DNA of 35,356 nt from Acidobacteriota bacterium (GTDB lineage Bacteria > Acidobacteriota > Thermoanaerobaculia > Multivoradales > JAHEKO01): assembly GCA_029862975.1 (NCBI GenBank), contig JAOTWP010000033.1, positions 1-35,356 of the forward strand, given 5' to 3'. Below, piece after piece: positions 22,334 to 30,792 of the stretch. Numbering within the stretch: position 1 is the stretch's first letter; each line of letters opens with the position of its first letter. Below the pieces are notes generated by a model. That model was not told the DNA's origin. It saw nothing but the letters and a program-made list of their open reading frames with translations, and ran no database searches. The position numbers were made by a program, and so were the translations under genes.

Positions 22334-24134
22334 CGTCGATCCTCCTCCTGGCCCCGCCCCGCGGGCCCGCGTCGGAAAGGGCATCCAGCCTACGCCAAGG
22401 CGGCACGAGCGCTATCACGGAGATCACTGCCACCGCCGTCCACGCGACGGTCGCCGGGAGATCGCCGTAGAGCCAGCTGCCCGTCGCGAAGAGCGCGCCG
22501 TAGATCGCCGCCGAGCCCAGCCCCATGCAGGCGAGGCCCGTCTTTACGGGCCACGGCTCGGCGTCGCCGCGCGCCGTGGCGACCGCCTCCAGGCGCCGCC
22601 AGCCCGGCCCGCCCGGGCGGACCAGGGCCTCGAAAGCGACCAGCGTCGCCCGGTCGGTGGGCCGTGTGAGCCAGGTGGCGGCGAGCCAGCCGAGCGTCGT
22701 GAGAGCGACGCCGCACAGCAGCTCCTGCCATGGGCGGAGGCCGGACTCGACGGCCGAGAAGACCACCGCGACGGCGAAGGAGACGGCCATCGCCGCGATC
22801 TCGCTCCAGGCGCTGATCCGCCACCAGAACCAGCGCAGGATGAACAGCAGGCCGGTGCCGGCGCCGATCTGGAGCAGGATCTGGAAGGCCTGCAGGGCGC
22901 TCTCGAGGCGCAGGGCGACGAACGCGGCCGCCGCCATCAGGAGCACGGTGGTCACCCGGCCGGTGCGGACCAGCTCGCGCTCCCCCGCCGCGGGGCGCAC
23001 GAAGCGGCGGTAGAAGTCGTGCGTCACGTAGGAGGCGCCCCAGTTGAGATGGCTGGAGATCGTCGACATGTAGGCCGCGGCCAGGGACCCCACGACGAGC
23101 CCGAGCCAGCCGGCGGGGACGAAGGTGAGCATCGCCGGGTAGGCGAGATCGTGCCCCAGGACCGACGCCTCGACTCCCGGGAAGGCCGTCCGCAAGGCCT
23201 CGAGATCCGGGTAGACGACCAGCGACGCGAGGGCCACGAGGATCCAGGGCCAGGGGCGCAGCGCGTAGTGGGCGGCGTTGAAGAGCATCGTGGCTCCCAC
23301 GGCGTGCCGCTCGTCGCGGGCCGCGAGCATGCGCTGCGCGACGTAGCCGCCGCCCCCCGGCTCCGAGCCCGGGTACCAGGCCGCCCACCACTGCACCGCC
23401 AGCGGCACGAGAAACAGCGGCACGTAGGCGGCCGGGTCGCCGAGGTCGGGCACCAGCGCGAGCCGGTCCGCGACCGCCGGGTGGCTCATCAACGCCCGCA
23501 GCCCCCCGACCTCGGGCCGGTGGACCGCCACCCACGCCGCCACGACTGAGCCGGTCATGGCGACGCCGAAGAGCAGAAGATCCGTCAGGACGACCGACCG
23601 GAAGCCGCCCGCGGCGCTGAAGACCACCGTCACCGTGCCCGCCACCGCCACCGTGGCCAGGGGCGAGAGCCCGAAGAGCACGCTGCCGATCTTGATCGCC
23701 GCCAGGGTCACCGCCGCCATGACGACGACGTTGAAGAACACTCCCAGGTAGATCGCCCGGAAGCCGCGCAGAAAGGCCGCCGGGCGGCCGCTGTAGCGCA
23801 GCTCGTAGAACTCGAGGTCGGTGAGAACGCCGCACCGGCGCCACAGGGCGGCGTAGACGAAGACGGTCAGCATCCCCGTCAGCAGGAAGGCCCACCACAC
23901 CCAGTTGCCGGCCACCCCGTCGCGGCGGGTGATGTCGGCCACCAGGTTCGGCGTGTCCGTCGAGAAGGTCGTGGCGACCATCGACACGCCGAGCAGCCAC
24001 CAGGGCATGGAGCGGCCCGAGAGGAAGAACTCCCCGGCGTCGCGGCCGGCCCGCCGCGCCGCCCAGACGCCGACCCCGAGGGCGAGGGCGAAGTAGCCCC
24101 CGATGACCGCCCAGTCGATGCCCTGGAGGATCAC
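22311..24134 (-). CDS. Sodium:solute symporter (SSS family), probable sugar importer
   Basis: A 607-residue membrane transporter of the SSS (LeuT-fold) family, which imports sugars and other solutes with sodium. Landmarks include IDWAVIGGYFALALGVGVWAARRAGRDAGEFFLSGRSMPWWLLGVSMVATTFSTDTPNL, the typical helix 1-2 region with the WFL-GR segment and the serine/threonine-rich sodium site. LSPLATVAVAGTVTVVFSAAGGFRSVVLTDLL (helices 4-5) and AAYMSTISSHLNWGASY (the STI..HLN helix 8 region) follow. About 13-14 helices are seen. It starts with GTG at 24134, overlapping the stop of the GHMP kinase by four bases (GTGA), and overlaps the GH109 gene by 23 bases. This tight packing suggests one operon and a matching substrate, probably GalNAc or galactose. 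Confidence 0.88.
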   Translation of the reverse strand: MILQGIDWAVIGGYFALALGVGVWAARRAGRDAGEFFLSGRSMPWWLLGVSMVATTFSTDTPNLVADITRRDGVAGNWVWWAFLLTGMLTVFVYAALWRRCGVLTDLEFYELRYSGRPAAFLRGFRAIYLGVFFNVVVMAAVTLAAIKIGSVLFGLSPLATVAVAGTVTVVFSAAGGFRSVVLTDLLLFGVAMTGSVVAAWVAVHRPEVGGLRALMSHPAVADRLALVPDLGDPAAYVPLFLVPLAVQWWAAWYPGSEPGGGGYVAQRMLAARDERHAVGATMLFNAAHYALRPWPWILVALASLVVYPDLEALRTAFPGVEASVLGHDLAYPAMLTFVPAGWLGLVVGSLAAAYMSTISSHLNWGASYVTHDFYRRFVRPAAGERELVRTGRVTTVLLMAAAAFVALRLESALQAFQILLQIGAGTGLLFILRWFWWRISAWSEIAAMAVSFAVAVVFSAVESGLRPWQELLCGVALTTLGWLAATWLTRPTDRATLVAFEALVRPGGPGWRRLEAVATARGDAEPWPVKTGLACMGLGSAAIYGALFATGSWLYGDLPATVAWTAVAVISVIALVPPWRRLDALSDAGPRGGARRRIDGGERDDA

Positions 24135-25483
24135 GTCGCGCCCCTCCCCGCGGCGGCGCCGCCGGCCGCGGCCGGCCAGCGGGCCCCCGCACCGGGACGC
24201 GAGCGGAAGAAGACGCTCCGCGCCGCCGCGGCGGGAAACTCCGCGGCGTAGGCCGCGCGCCAGCGCGCGGCGAAGCGGCCGGCGCGCTCGCGCCGGACGA
24301 CCGCCCAGACCGCGCCGCCGAACCCGGCGCCGAACGCGGAGGCGGCGAGCGCGCCCTCGCTTCCGGCCAGGCGGACGAGAGCGCTGGTCTCCGGGACCTG
24401 GTTGCGCAGGAGGCGCTCGGCGAGCTCCTGCGAGCGGGCGGCGGCGCGGGCGAGCCGTGCGGCGTCGGCGCTCGCGAAGGCCGCCGCCGCGGCGGGCACC
24501 AGCCGGCCGCTCTCCTCCGCGAAGTGCTCGACGCGGGCGAGCACCTCGCCAGCGGCGGCCCCGGCCGCGAGCCCGGCTTCCACCCCGGCCCGCAGGCCCG
24601 CCGCCGAGCCGGCGGCGGCGAGCGCCGCTCCCAGGTGCTCGGCGCCGCCCCCCGCGGCCCGCCGCCAGGCGGCGGCGCCCTCGGCGGCCAGCGCCGCCAG
24701 GCGGTTGAACCGCTCGCGGGCCGCGCCGGTCTTCTTCGCCCGCACGCCGCTCGTCGCCACCACGAGGGTCCACTCGGCGGGCAGCTCGATCTCGCGCTCC
24801 AGGCGCAGCGGCCCGAAGCCGTAGAGCCGCAGCCGTCCGCCGCGCGACCCCAGGATCGCCGCGTGGTCCTCGCTGCCGCCGGACGTCCCCACCCCGGCCG
24901 CGCCGCGCAGACCCCGGAACGCCGCGCCGCTCTCGACGGCGCCCAGGTAGCCGGCCAGGTCGTTCGGGTCGTGGATCGCGGCCCGGTAGGCGGGCCGCGC
25001 CGCGAGGTCGTTGGCGGCGTCGAGCGCCAGGAAGGCGGCGACCACGAGGGCGCTCGAGCTGCTCAGCCCCGCGGCGGCGGGCAGATCGCTCGTCATCGCC
25101 GCGTCGAGCCCCCGCGGCAGCGGCCCGAAGTCCGCCGCGGCCCGGCGGGCCGCCGCGCGCAGGTAGTCCGACCAGTGGCCGGGCCGCCGCCCCGGCCGCC
25201 CGGCCTCGAGCTCCGCCTCCACCCGCCTCGTGAGGTCGCGCCAGCGCACCCGCGAATCCGTCCGCGGCGCGATCAGCACGGCCAGCCCGCGGCGCGTCGC
25301 CGCCACGAGGCTGCGTCCCCCGGCGTAGTCCGTGTGCTTGCCCGCGAGCTCGATGCGGCCGGGAACGAAGAGGGCCGCCGCCGGCCGCTCCCCGGCGACG
25401 CCGGCCTCCACGAGCCCCAGGGCCAGCGCACGCCAGCGCTCCCGGGCCGCGAGCCAGCGGCGCGCGGGACGCCACCTAGGCAT
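24131..25483 (-). CDS. GHMP-family sugar kinase, galactokinase-like
   Basis: A 450-residue kinase that should phosphorylate a sugar at C-1, galactose or GalNAc. GHMP signatures are present: LFVPGRIELAGKHTDYAGGRSLV (about 39-60), the sugar-binding signature of galactokinases with Lys in place of the usual Glu (GKHTDYAGG for GEHTDYNGG). LPAAAGLSSSSALVVA is the ATP-binding loop, and FGAGFGGAVWAVV is the third motif. DHAAILGS corresponds to the Asp-bearing active-site block. The C-terminal tail is Ala/Gly-rich and the whole protein is strongly alanine-biased. The ATG at 25483 follows GGAAG. It is the first gene of the kinase-symporter-glycosidase operon. Substrate choice between galactose, GalNAc and another sugar cannot be settled from sequence alone. 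Confidence 0.82.
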   Translation of the reverse strand: MPRWRPARRWLAARERWRALALGLVEAGVAGERPAAALFVPGRIELAGKHTDYAGGRSLVAATRRGLAVLIAPRTDSRVRWRDLTRRVEAELEAGRPGRRPGHWSDYLRAAARRAAADFGPLPRGLDAAMTSDLPAAAGLSSSSALVVAAFLALDAANDLAARPAYRAAIHDPNDLAGYLGAVESGAAFRGLRGAAGVGTSGGSEDHAAILGSRGGRLRLYGFGPLRLEREIELPAEWTLVVATSGVRAKKTGAARERFNRLAALAAEGAAAWRRAAGGGAEHLGAALAAAGSAAGLRAGVEAGLAAGAAAGEVLARVEHFAEESGRLVPAAAAAFASADAARLARAAARSQELAERLLRNQVPETSALVRLAGSEGALAASAFGAGFGGAVWAVVRRERAGRFAARWRAAYAAEFPAAAARSVFFRSRPGAGARWPAAAGGAAAGRGAT

Positions 25484-25644
25484 GGGCGCAGGCTTCCGGC
25501 GGACCGGCTCCGGCGGCGACTCGGGCGAGCTTCTCGACGTGGACGATTCGACCTCCCCGAACCCCGGACGCCAGCGCCGCGGTCCAGTTGCCCCATGCTA
25601 TCGTCGTCGCGGCCACCGCTTCGAGGCCTTCCGGAGGTTCCCCA

Positions 25645-27516
25645 GTGCCCAAGATCACCTCACTGCCAGGCCGGAGCCGCCGGCGCGGCTCCCGGCCGGC
25701 CGCGACCGCCGCTGCGCTCGGCTGCCTGCTCGCCGGGGCCGTGCCGGCCGCCGCGGCGCCCCCCTTCACGCCCAACGCCACGCAGCCGGGGATCGAGTTC
25801 CCGATCCTCCACGCCTACGCCGGACCCGGCGCCTGCGACAACTGCCACGGCAACTACGACCCGAAGAACGACCTCGAGCCGTTCAACCTCTGGTCGGGTT
25901 CGATGATGGCCAGCGCCGGCCGCGACCCCGTCTTCTGGGCCGCGCTCGACGTGGCCAACAACGACCTGCCCGGGGTCGGCGAGTTCTGCCTGCGCTGCCA
26001 CGCCCCCAAGGGCTGGCTCGAAGGGCGGGCCAGCGCCGGTCCCGGCCCGACGCTGGGCGACGCCGACGGGTGCAGCCTCGCCGGCAACCTCGACGAGAGC
26101 CAGACCAACGACTTCGAGGGCGTCACCTGCCATCTCTGCCACCGGATGATGATCAACGAGAATCCGCCACCCGGCGAGAGCGGCAACTACCTCGAGAACG
26201 CCCAGTACTGGGTTGACGACGAGGTCTGCCCCAACGGCGAAGACCCGCTGGCTCCGTGCCGGCGCGGCCCCTACGACTACCCGCCGCCGGAGGTGCCGCC
26301 GTCGCACGAGTGGGCATATTCGGAGTACCACGAGGGATCGCAGTTCTGCGCCACGTGCCACAACGTGACGAATCCCGTGAAGACGCTCATCGACGAGAAC
26401 GGCGACGACACCGGCATCCCCTACCCGATCGAGCGGACCTACGGCGAGTGGCTGCGCAGCGACTACAGCGACGCCCAGGGCTCGGCGGGACAGACCTGCC
26501 AGCAGTGCCACATGCCCGACCCCGGAGTGAAGGGCCAGGTCGCCTGCATCCAGGGCGACAACGACCGGACGGGCAACATGCCGGGCCACGAGTTCGTGGG
26601 CGGCAACACCTGGATCCCGGGAGTGCTGCGCGACGAGTACGGCGCCACGATCGACAACGGCGACGGCTTCGACAACGCGATTCTGCGCGCCGAGGAGATG
26701 CTGCAAGGGGCGGCCCAGTTGGAGCTCATGGCGCCTCCCGAGGTCGGTCCCGGCGGCACGCTCCACTTCGACGTCCGGGTCACCAACCTCGCGGGCCACA
26801 AGCTGCCGACCGGCTACAACGAAGGGCGCCGCATGTGGCTGGACGTCGTCGTCGAGGAGGCGGACGGCGACCCCCTCTGGGAGAGCGGCGCCTACGACCC
26901 GGCGACCGGCGAGCTCACCCGCGACGCCCAGGTCAAGGTCTACGAGAGCCGCCGCGGCATCTGGAACCGGCTCGGAAACGACACCTGCGACTTCGTCGAC
27001 GGCGGGGGCGTCGAGGAGTTCCACTTCGTGCTCGACGACTGCATCGCGCTCGACAACCGCATCCCACCCCTCGGCTTCACGGGCGGCACCGACCTCGAGA
27101 CCCGCCCGGTGGGCTACACCTACCCCGAGACGGCGCCCGGCTCCGGCATCCTCGTCAACTACGACGACACCTCCTACGCGGTGCCCATCCCGGTCGACGC
27201 CCTGAGCCCGCTCACGGTGCGCGCCACCCTGCGCTACCAGACCTCGAGCAAGGAGTACATCGAGTACCTGCGCGACGAAGCCGTGAACAACGACTTCCCC
27301 GACGACTGCATCCCGCGCACCGCCGGCTACAGCTGGCCGACCCCCCCGGGCGAGCGCAGCCGCGGCGAGCTCCTCTACGCGCTGTGGAACGACGGCACCA
27401 AATCGGCGCCCTTCGACATGGCCGTCGAGAGCGCCGGCGTGGACATCGACGCGAACATCTTCGCGGACGGATTCGAGAGCGGCGACACCTCGGCCTGGTC
27501 GAGCACGGTCCCCTGA
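25645..27516 (+). CDS. Secreted five-heme cytochrome c with C-terminal FESGD tail
   Basis: A 623-residue exported multiheme protein. Five CxxCH sites would bind covalent heme: Cys64-His68 (CDNCH), 115-119 (CLRCH), 162-166 (CHLCH), 235-239 (CATCH) and 285-289 (CQQCH). After residue 340 the protein is heme-free and beta-rich (LELMAPPEVGPGGTLHFDVRVTNLAGHKLPTGYNEGRRMW). This part resembles the C-terminal domain of cytochrome c554/NrfA-like redox proteins, where LAGHKLPTGY is common. Its last residues, IFADGFESGDTSAWSSTVP, match the tail of the protein ending at 8075. GTG 25645 was chosen because GGAGG lies seven bases upstream and a signal peptide starts there; the earlier in-frame ATG at 25588 has no such site. 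It probably moves electrons at the cell surface; the partner is unknown. Confidence 0.85.
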   Translation: MPKITSLPGRSRRRGSRPAATAAALGCLLAGAVPAAAAPPFTPNATQPGIEFPILHAYAGPGACDNCHGNYDPKNDLEPFNLWSGSMMASAGRDPVFWAALDVANNDLPGVGEFCLRCHAPKGWLEGRASAGPGPTLGDADGCSLAGNLDESQTNDFEGVTCHLCHRMMINENPPPGESGNYLENAQYWVDDEVCPNGEDPLAPCRRGPYDYPPPEVPPSHEWAYSEYHEGSQFCATCHNVTNPVKTLIDENGDDTGIPYPIERTYGEWLRSDYSDAQGSAGQTCQQCHMPDPGVKGQVACIQGDNDRTGNMPGHEFVGGNTWIPGVLRDEYGATIDNGDGFDNAILRAEEMLQGAAQLELMAPPEVGPGGTLHFDVRVTNLAGHKLPTGYNEGRRMWLDVVVEEADGDPLWESGAYDPATGELTRDAQVKVYESRRGIWNRLGNDTCDFVDGGGVEEFHFVLDDCIALDNRIPPLGFTGGTDLETRPVGYTYPETAPGSGILVNYDDTSYAVPIPVDALSPLTVRATLRYQTSSKEYIEYLRDEAVNNDFPDDCIPRTAGYSWPTPPGERSRGELLYALWNDGTKSAPFDMAVESAGVDIDANIFADGFESGDTSAWSSTVP

Positions 27517-27564
27517 GCCGACCCGGGCTCGGAGGTCTGGAGGCTCGTATGCGACGGATTCCGG

Positions 27565-27817
27565 CCCGGGCGCGGGCCCCCCTCAGCTCCCACGCCCGGT
27601 GGACCGCTCCAGCTCTGCCAGGGTCGCCCTCCAGGTAAGAGAGAAACCGGCGTCGCGTGGGCCGATCGTCGGCGTGCCGCCGGACGTAGCGTTCTTTCCC
27701 ACCCGAAAATACAGGCGGATCGAGCCGAGCCGCCTCCTTGCCTCACCCGGAAAAGCGACCTACGCATGGCTGCACCGATCCACCGGGCGTGGGAGCTGAG
27801 GGGGACCCGCGCCCGGG
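27565..27817. repeat. Long inverted repeat, 39-bp arms, in convergent spacer
   Basis: The left arm (27565-27603) and right arm (27779-27817) are reverse complements at 38 of 39 positions. Weaker pairing continues inward for about 35 bases. The enclosed 175 bases contain smaller palindromes (GCCGATCGTCGGC near 27661; GGCGG..CCGCC near 27714-27735) and no coding signal. It lies between the cytochrome and prmA genes, which converge. It could be a bidirectional terminator, a non-autonomous mobile element or a structured RNA. The rest of the 27517-27863 spacer is featureless. Confidence 0.85.
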
Positions 27818-27863
27818 CGTTGCCGATCGCAAACCAACCGTCGGACCGAGACCGACCGCCTGC

Positions 27864-28784
27864 TCACTCCGGCCGGAGCAGGTGGAGGGCGGTCCAGTCG
27901 CCGAGGGTGCGGCTGGATCGCAGCTCGAGGGGCGCGAGGGCCGGGGTGGCTCGGACCTGGTCGCGCTCGGATTCGAGGAGGCCGGAGACGTAGAGGGAGC
28001 CGCCGGGGCGCAGGGTGCGCACCACGGCGGGCGCCTCGTCGAGCCAGCGTTGCGGCAGGATGTTGACGAGGACGACGTCGAAGCGGCCGCTCAGGGCGTC
28101 GACGCGGCCGGCGAAGAGGTGGGGCGCCAGGGCGTTGAGCCGCGTGTTGTCGCGGGCCGTGACGACGGCGCCGACGTCGGGGTCGAGGGCGGCGACCGTG
28201 CGCGCTCCGCGGCACAGGGCGGCGAAGGCGAGGATTCCCGAGCCGGTTCCGACGTCGAGGACGGAGCGGCCGGCGAGGTCGAGCTCGCCGAGCTCTTCGA
28301 GCAGCAGCCGGGTCGATTCGTGGCTGCCGGTGCCGAAGGCGTTGCGGGCCGGGATCCGCAGCGAGTGATACACCCCGCCGCCCCCGCCGGCGCGGTCGGC
28401 CGCCTCACCTCCGGCGTCCCCGGAGCCCGCGGCCAACCCGGGAGACGGAGCACGTGGGCCGCACGGCTCCGGCTCGCGCGGGTCGATCCGGAACGGCCCG
28501 ATCGTCATGGGCTCGCAGAGTGCCCGGTAGGCGGCCAGCCAATCCTGGGGCTCGACGTCCACCGCTTGGATCAGCTCCGCGCCGTAACGGGCGCGCAGGC
28601 GATCCAGATCCTCGGCCGCGATGCGGACGCTCTTGTCGAAGTAGGCGTCCAGGACCTCCTCGCCGGCGCTCTCGCCGGCCGCGAGCCTTACCTGAATGCC
28701 GTCGGTGCCCAGCACCCAGAGCTCGGCCGCGACCTCGTCCTCGCGCGCGGCGGGGACGCGGAAGGTCAGGCGCCGGACGTCCAT
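27864..28784 (-). CDS. prmA: Ribosomal protein L11 methyltransferase
   Basis: A 306-residue SAM-dependent methyltransferase that modifies ribosomal protein L11. The N-terminal part holds the L11-recognition region (YFDKSVRIAAEDLDRLRARYGAELIQAVDVEPQDWLAAYRALCEPMTIGPFRI); the DW..-.Y...-P..IG-F segment is typical of PrmA. The catalytic domain has IPARNAFGTGSHESTRLLLEEL, the AFGTG-H-ST hallmark of PrmA, and then SVLDVGTGSGILAFAA and VNILPQRW. A Gly/Ala/Pro-rich insert of about 30 residues sits between FRIDPRE and the YHSLRIPARNAFG block. The ATG at 28784 follows GGGAG. It is the last gene of a three-gene operon, 13 bases after the VWFA gene. Confidence 0.9.
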   Translation of the reverse strand: MDVRRLTFRVPAAREDEVAAELWVLGTDGIQVRLAAGESAGEEVLDAYFDKSVRIAAEDLDRLRARYGAELIQAVDVEPQDWLAAYRALCEPMTIGPFRIDPREPEPCGPRAPSPGLAAGSGDAGGEAADRAGGGGGVYHSLRIPARNAFGTGSHESTRLLLEELGELDLAGRSVLDVGTGSGILAFAALCRGARTVAALDPDVGAVVTARDNTRLNALAPHLFAGRVDALSGRFDVVLVNILPQRWLDEAPAVVRTLRPGGSLYVSGLLESERDQVRATPALAPLELRSSRTLGDWTALHLLRPE

Positions 28785-28797
28785 CGGCTCCCGGCGC

Positions 28798-30792
28798 TCA
28801 GCCGCGGGTCGTGCCGACGACCCGCCGCACCTTGACGCCGGAGCGGGAGACCTCGACCTTCAGGGACTCGATCTCCTGCGCGGTCAGCGGCTGCGGCGTC
28901 GAGAAGGCCATGACGTATTGGCTGCGCAGCTCCTGCTCGATCTGATCGTAGGCCGCGGTGAGCGCCCGCTCGAGGGCGTCGTCGGGGTCCACGGCGTTCG
29001 GGTCGCCGAGGATCGTGAAGACGCGCCCCCCCGTCGCCTTGGCAAGCCCCACGAGCGGCAGCTTGGCGCCCCCGGGCACGCCACCCATCGCGCCGCTCAG
29101 GTCGATCGAGTAGACCGGCACCCCACCCTCGACGGCGAGCTGGATGCACCGCCGGGCGCCGAACTCCCCTCCCGACGGGATGCCGTCCGTGAGCACGACG
29201 AGGGCGCGGCGGCCCGGGGCGTCGTCGAACTGCAGCGTGCCGAACACCACCGCGTCGTAGAGCGCTGTCCTGCCCTCCGCCTCGAGCTGGCCGAAGCGCC
29301 GCAACAGCGCGCCGACGTCGGAGGTCAGCGGATGGGCCAGCCGCGGCCGGGTGTCGAAGTCGACGAGGAAGGCCCGGTCCTTCCCGCCCAGGACCGAGTC
29401 CAGGAAGCGAGCTCCCGCTTGCTTGGCGCCCGGCATCAGGACGTACATGCTGCCCGAGGTGTCGAAGACGAGGCCGAGGGTCAGGGGCACGTCGACGGCG
29501 CGCTCGAAACGCTCGATCTCGACCTTGCGCCGGCCGACGCGGATCTCGAAGTCCGCCGCCGTCAGGTCGGTCAGGGGCTCGCCGCCGCGGTCGCTGGCGA
29601 CGGCGAAGACCTGCACCAGGTTGACGTCGATGCGCTCGCCGGCGTCCGCGTCGGCGACCAGCCGCACGTCGTCGAGGCTCGAGCCGTCGCTCAGGTAGGC
29701 GACGGTGCGCAGGTAGTCCTGGCGCCCCAGGCCGGCCCGCGCGACCCGCGTCGAGAACGGCCCCTCCGCGAGCGTCGCGAGCAGGTCCTCGTTGCGGTAG
29801 AACTCGACCCGGTCGAGGGTCTTGTCCCGCGGCACGGTCACCACCGCCTCGACCGTCAGCGCGCCGGGGTCGGCGGGGTCGGGGGCAAGCGCCATCCGCA
29901 GGTCGAAGAGCTCGAGTCGGGAGTTGAGCAGCAAGCGGTCGCGGCCGATCTCGCGCTCGCCCGCCGAGTACGCCACCGCTACCACCTCGCGGGTCGCCGG
30001 CTCGGAACCGAGGTCGGTCTCGAGGACGAAGGGCTCGCGATCGTCCACGGCGACCTCGCGGCCGTCGAGCCGGAAGCTGACCCGCGCGACCTCGTCGGAG
30101 GTGACGAGGGTGCGAATGCGGACCGCTCCCACCTGCTCGTCGCCGCGCGGCGGCACCAACCGCAGCACCGAAGGGCGCTGCGGTTCGCCGGCGGGCCGCG
30201 CCTCCGGCCCGAGCGAGTCGACGATGACGCCGCTCGCCCGCGGCGCGGGCTCGGGCTCTCCCAGGGGCGCGCCGTAGCCCACGCGGGCCCCTCCCTTGCC
30301 GCCGCCGTCCAGGTCCTCCACCACCACCACCGCCTCGAGGAACTCCTCGGGGAGGAGGACGCTGCGCCGGTAGATCCACCAGGCGGCGTTCGCGGGCGGC
30401 CCCAGGGCGACCGTCTCCTCGAGCACGAGGGGGTCGTCGTCGAGGTTGTAGGAGACCAGGGTGACGCGCAGCCGCCGCCCCTCCGCCCAGCTCGGAGCGA
30501 GGCGGACGGCGACGTCCACGGTGACCTCCGTGCGCCCCGCCTCGCCCTCGACCTCCGAGCCGGTGACCAGGGTCGCCGCCACCTCGAGGCCCCCGCCCGC
30601 GCCGGAGGCGTCCTCGAGCAGCCGGTCCGCGTAGCCGAGTACCGCGGACGCCGCCACCTCGACCGGACCGGAGCTCTGCGCAAGGGCCGGCCGGGCCGCC
30701 GACAGGGCGCCGAGGGCGAGCAGCATCCCAAAGGCTGCCGGCGCCAGCAGGGACGTCACGACTCGGCTCGCCGGGGCAAGGTCAGTGCTCAA
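28798..30792 (-). CDS. Exported VWFA-domain protein (Acidobacteria type)
   Basis: A 664-residue exported protein with a signal peptide (LLAPAAFGMLLALGALSAARPALAQ). The first 350 residues are beta-sandwich-like repeats with strands such as VSFRLDGREVAVDDREPFVLETDLG and RVEFYRNEDLLATLAEGPFSTRV. A short segment then reads VNLVQVFAVASDRGGEPLTDLTAADFEIRVGRRKVEIERFER, typical of the VWFA-related domain family described from Acidobacteria. The von Willebrand A domain follows, with the metal-site motif DTSGS starting at Asp444, plus Thr and Asp ligands in EGRTALYDAV and VVLTDG. Such proteins bind partners through a metal ion. The start is TTG 30792, which overlaps the stop of the methyltransferase gene by four bases (TTGA), so translation is probably coupled. 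The ligand is unknown. Confidence 0.82.
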   Translation of the reverse strand: MSTDLAPASRVVTSLLAPAAFGMLLALGALSAARPALAQSSGPVEVAASAVLGYADRLLEDASGAGGGLEVAATLVTGSEVEGEAGRTEVTVDVAVRLAPSWAEGRRLRVTLVSYNLDDDPLVLEETVALGPPANAAWWIYRRSVLLPEEFLEAVVVVEDLDGGGKGGARVGYGAPLGEPEPAPRASGVIVDSLGPEARPAGEPQRPSVLRLVPPRGDEQVGAVRIRTLVTSDEVARVSFRLDGREVAVDDREPFVLETDLGSEPATREVVAVAYSAGEREIGRDRLLLNSRLELFDLRMALAPDPADPGALTVEAVVTVPRDKTLDRVEFYRNEDLLATLAEGPFSTRVARAGLGRQDYLRTVAYLSDGSSLDDVRLVADADAGERIDVNLVQVFAVASDRGGEPLTDLTAADFEIRVGRRKVEIERFERAVDVPLTLGLVFDTSGSMYVLMPGAKQAGARFLDSVLGGKDRAFLVDFDTRPRLAHPLTSDVGALLRRFGQLEAEGRTALYDAVVFGTLQFDDAPGRRALVVLTDGIPSGGEFGARRCIQLAVEGGVPVYSIDLSGAMGGVPGGAKLPLVGLAKATGGRVFTILGDPNAVDPDDALERALTAAYDQIEQELRSQYVMAFSTPQPLTAQEIESLKVEVSRSGVKVRRVVGTTRG

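Noticed and set aside
22311..25475. A single 1054-codon reading that looks like a fusion ending in a symporter
   Set aside because: The upstream half is an off-frame shadow of the GHMP kinase gene. The symporter begins at the GTG overlapping the kinase stop.
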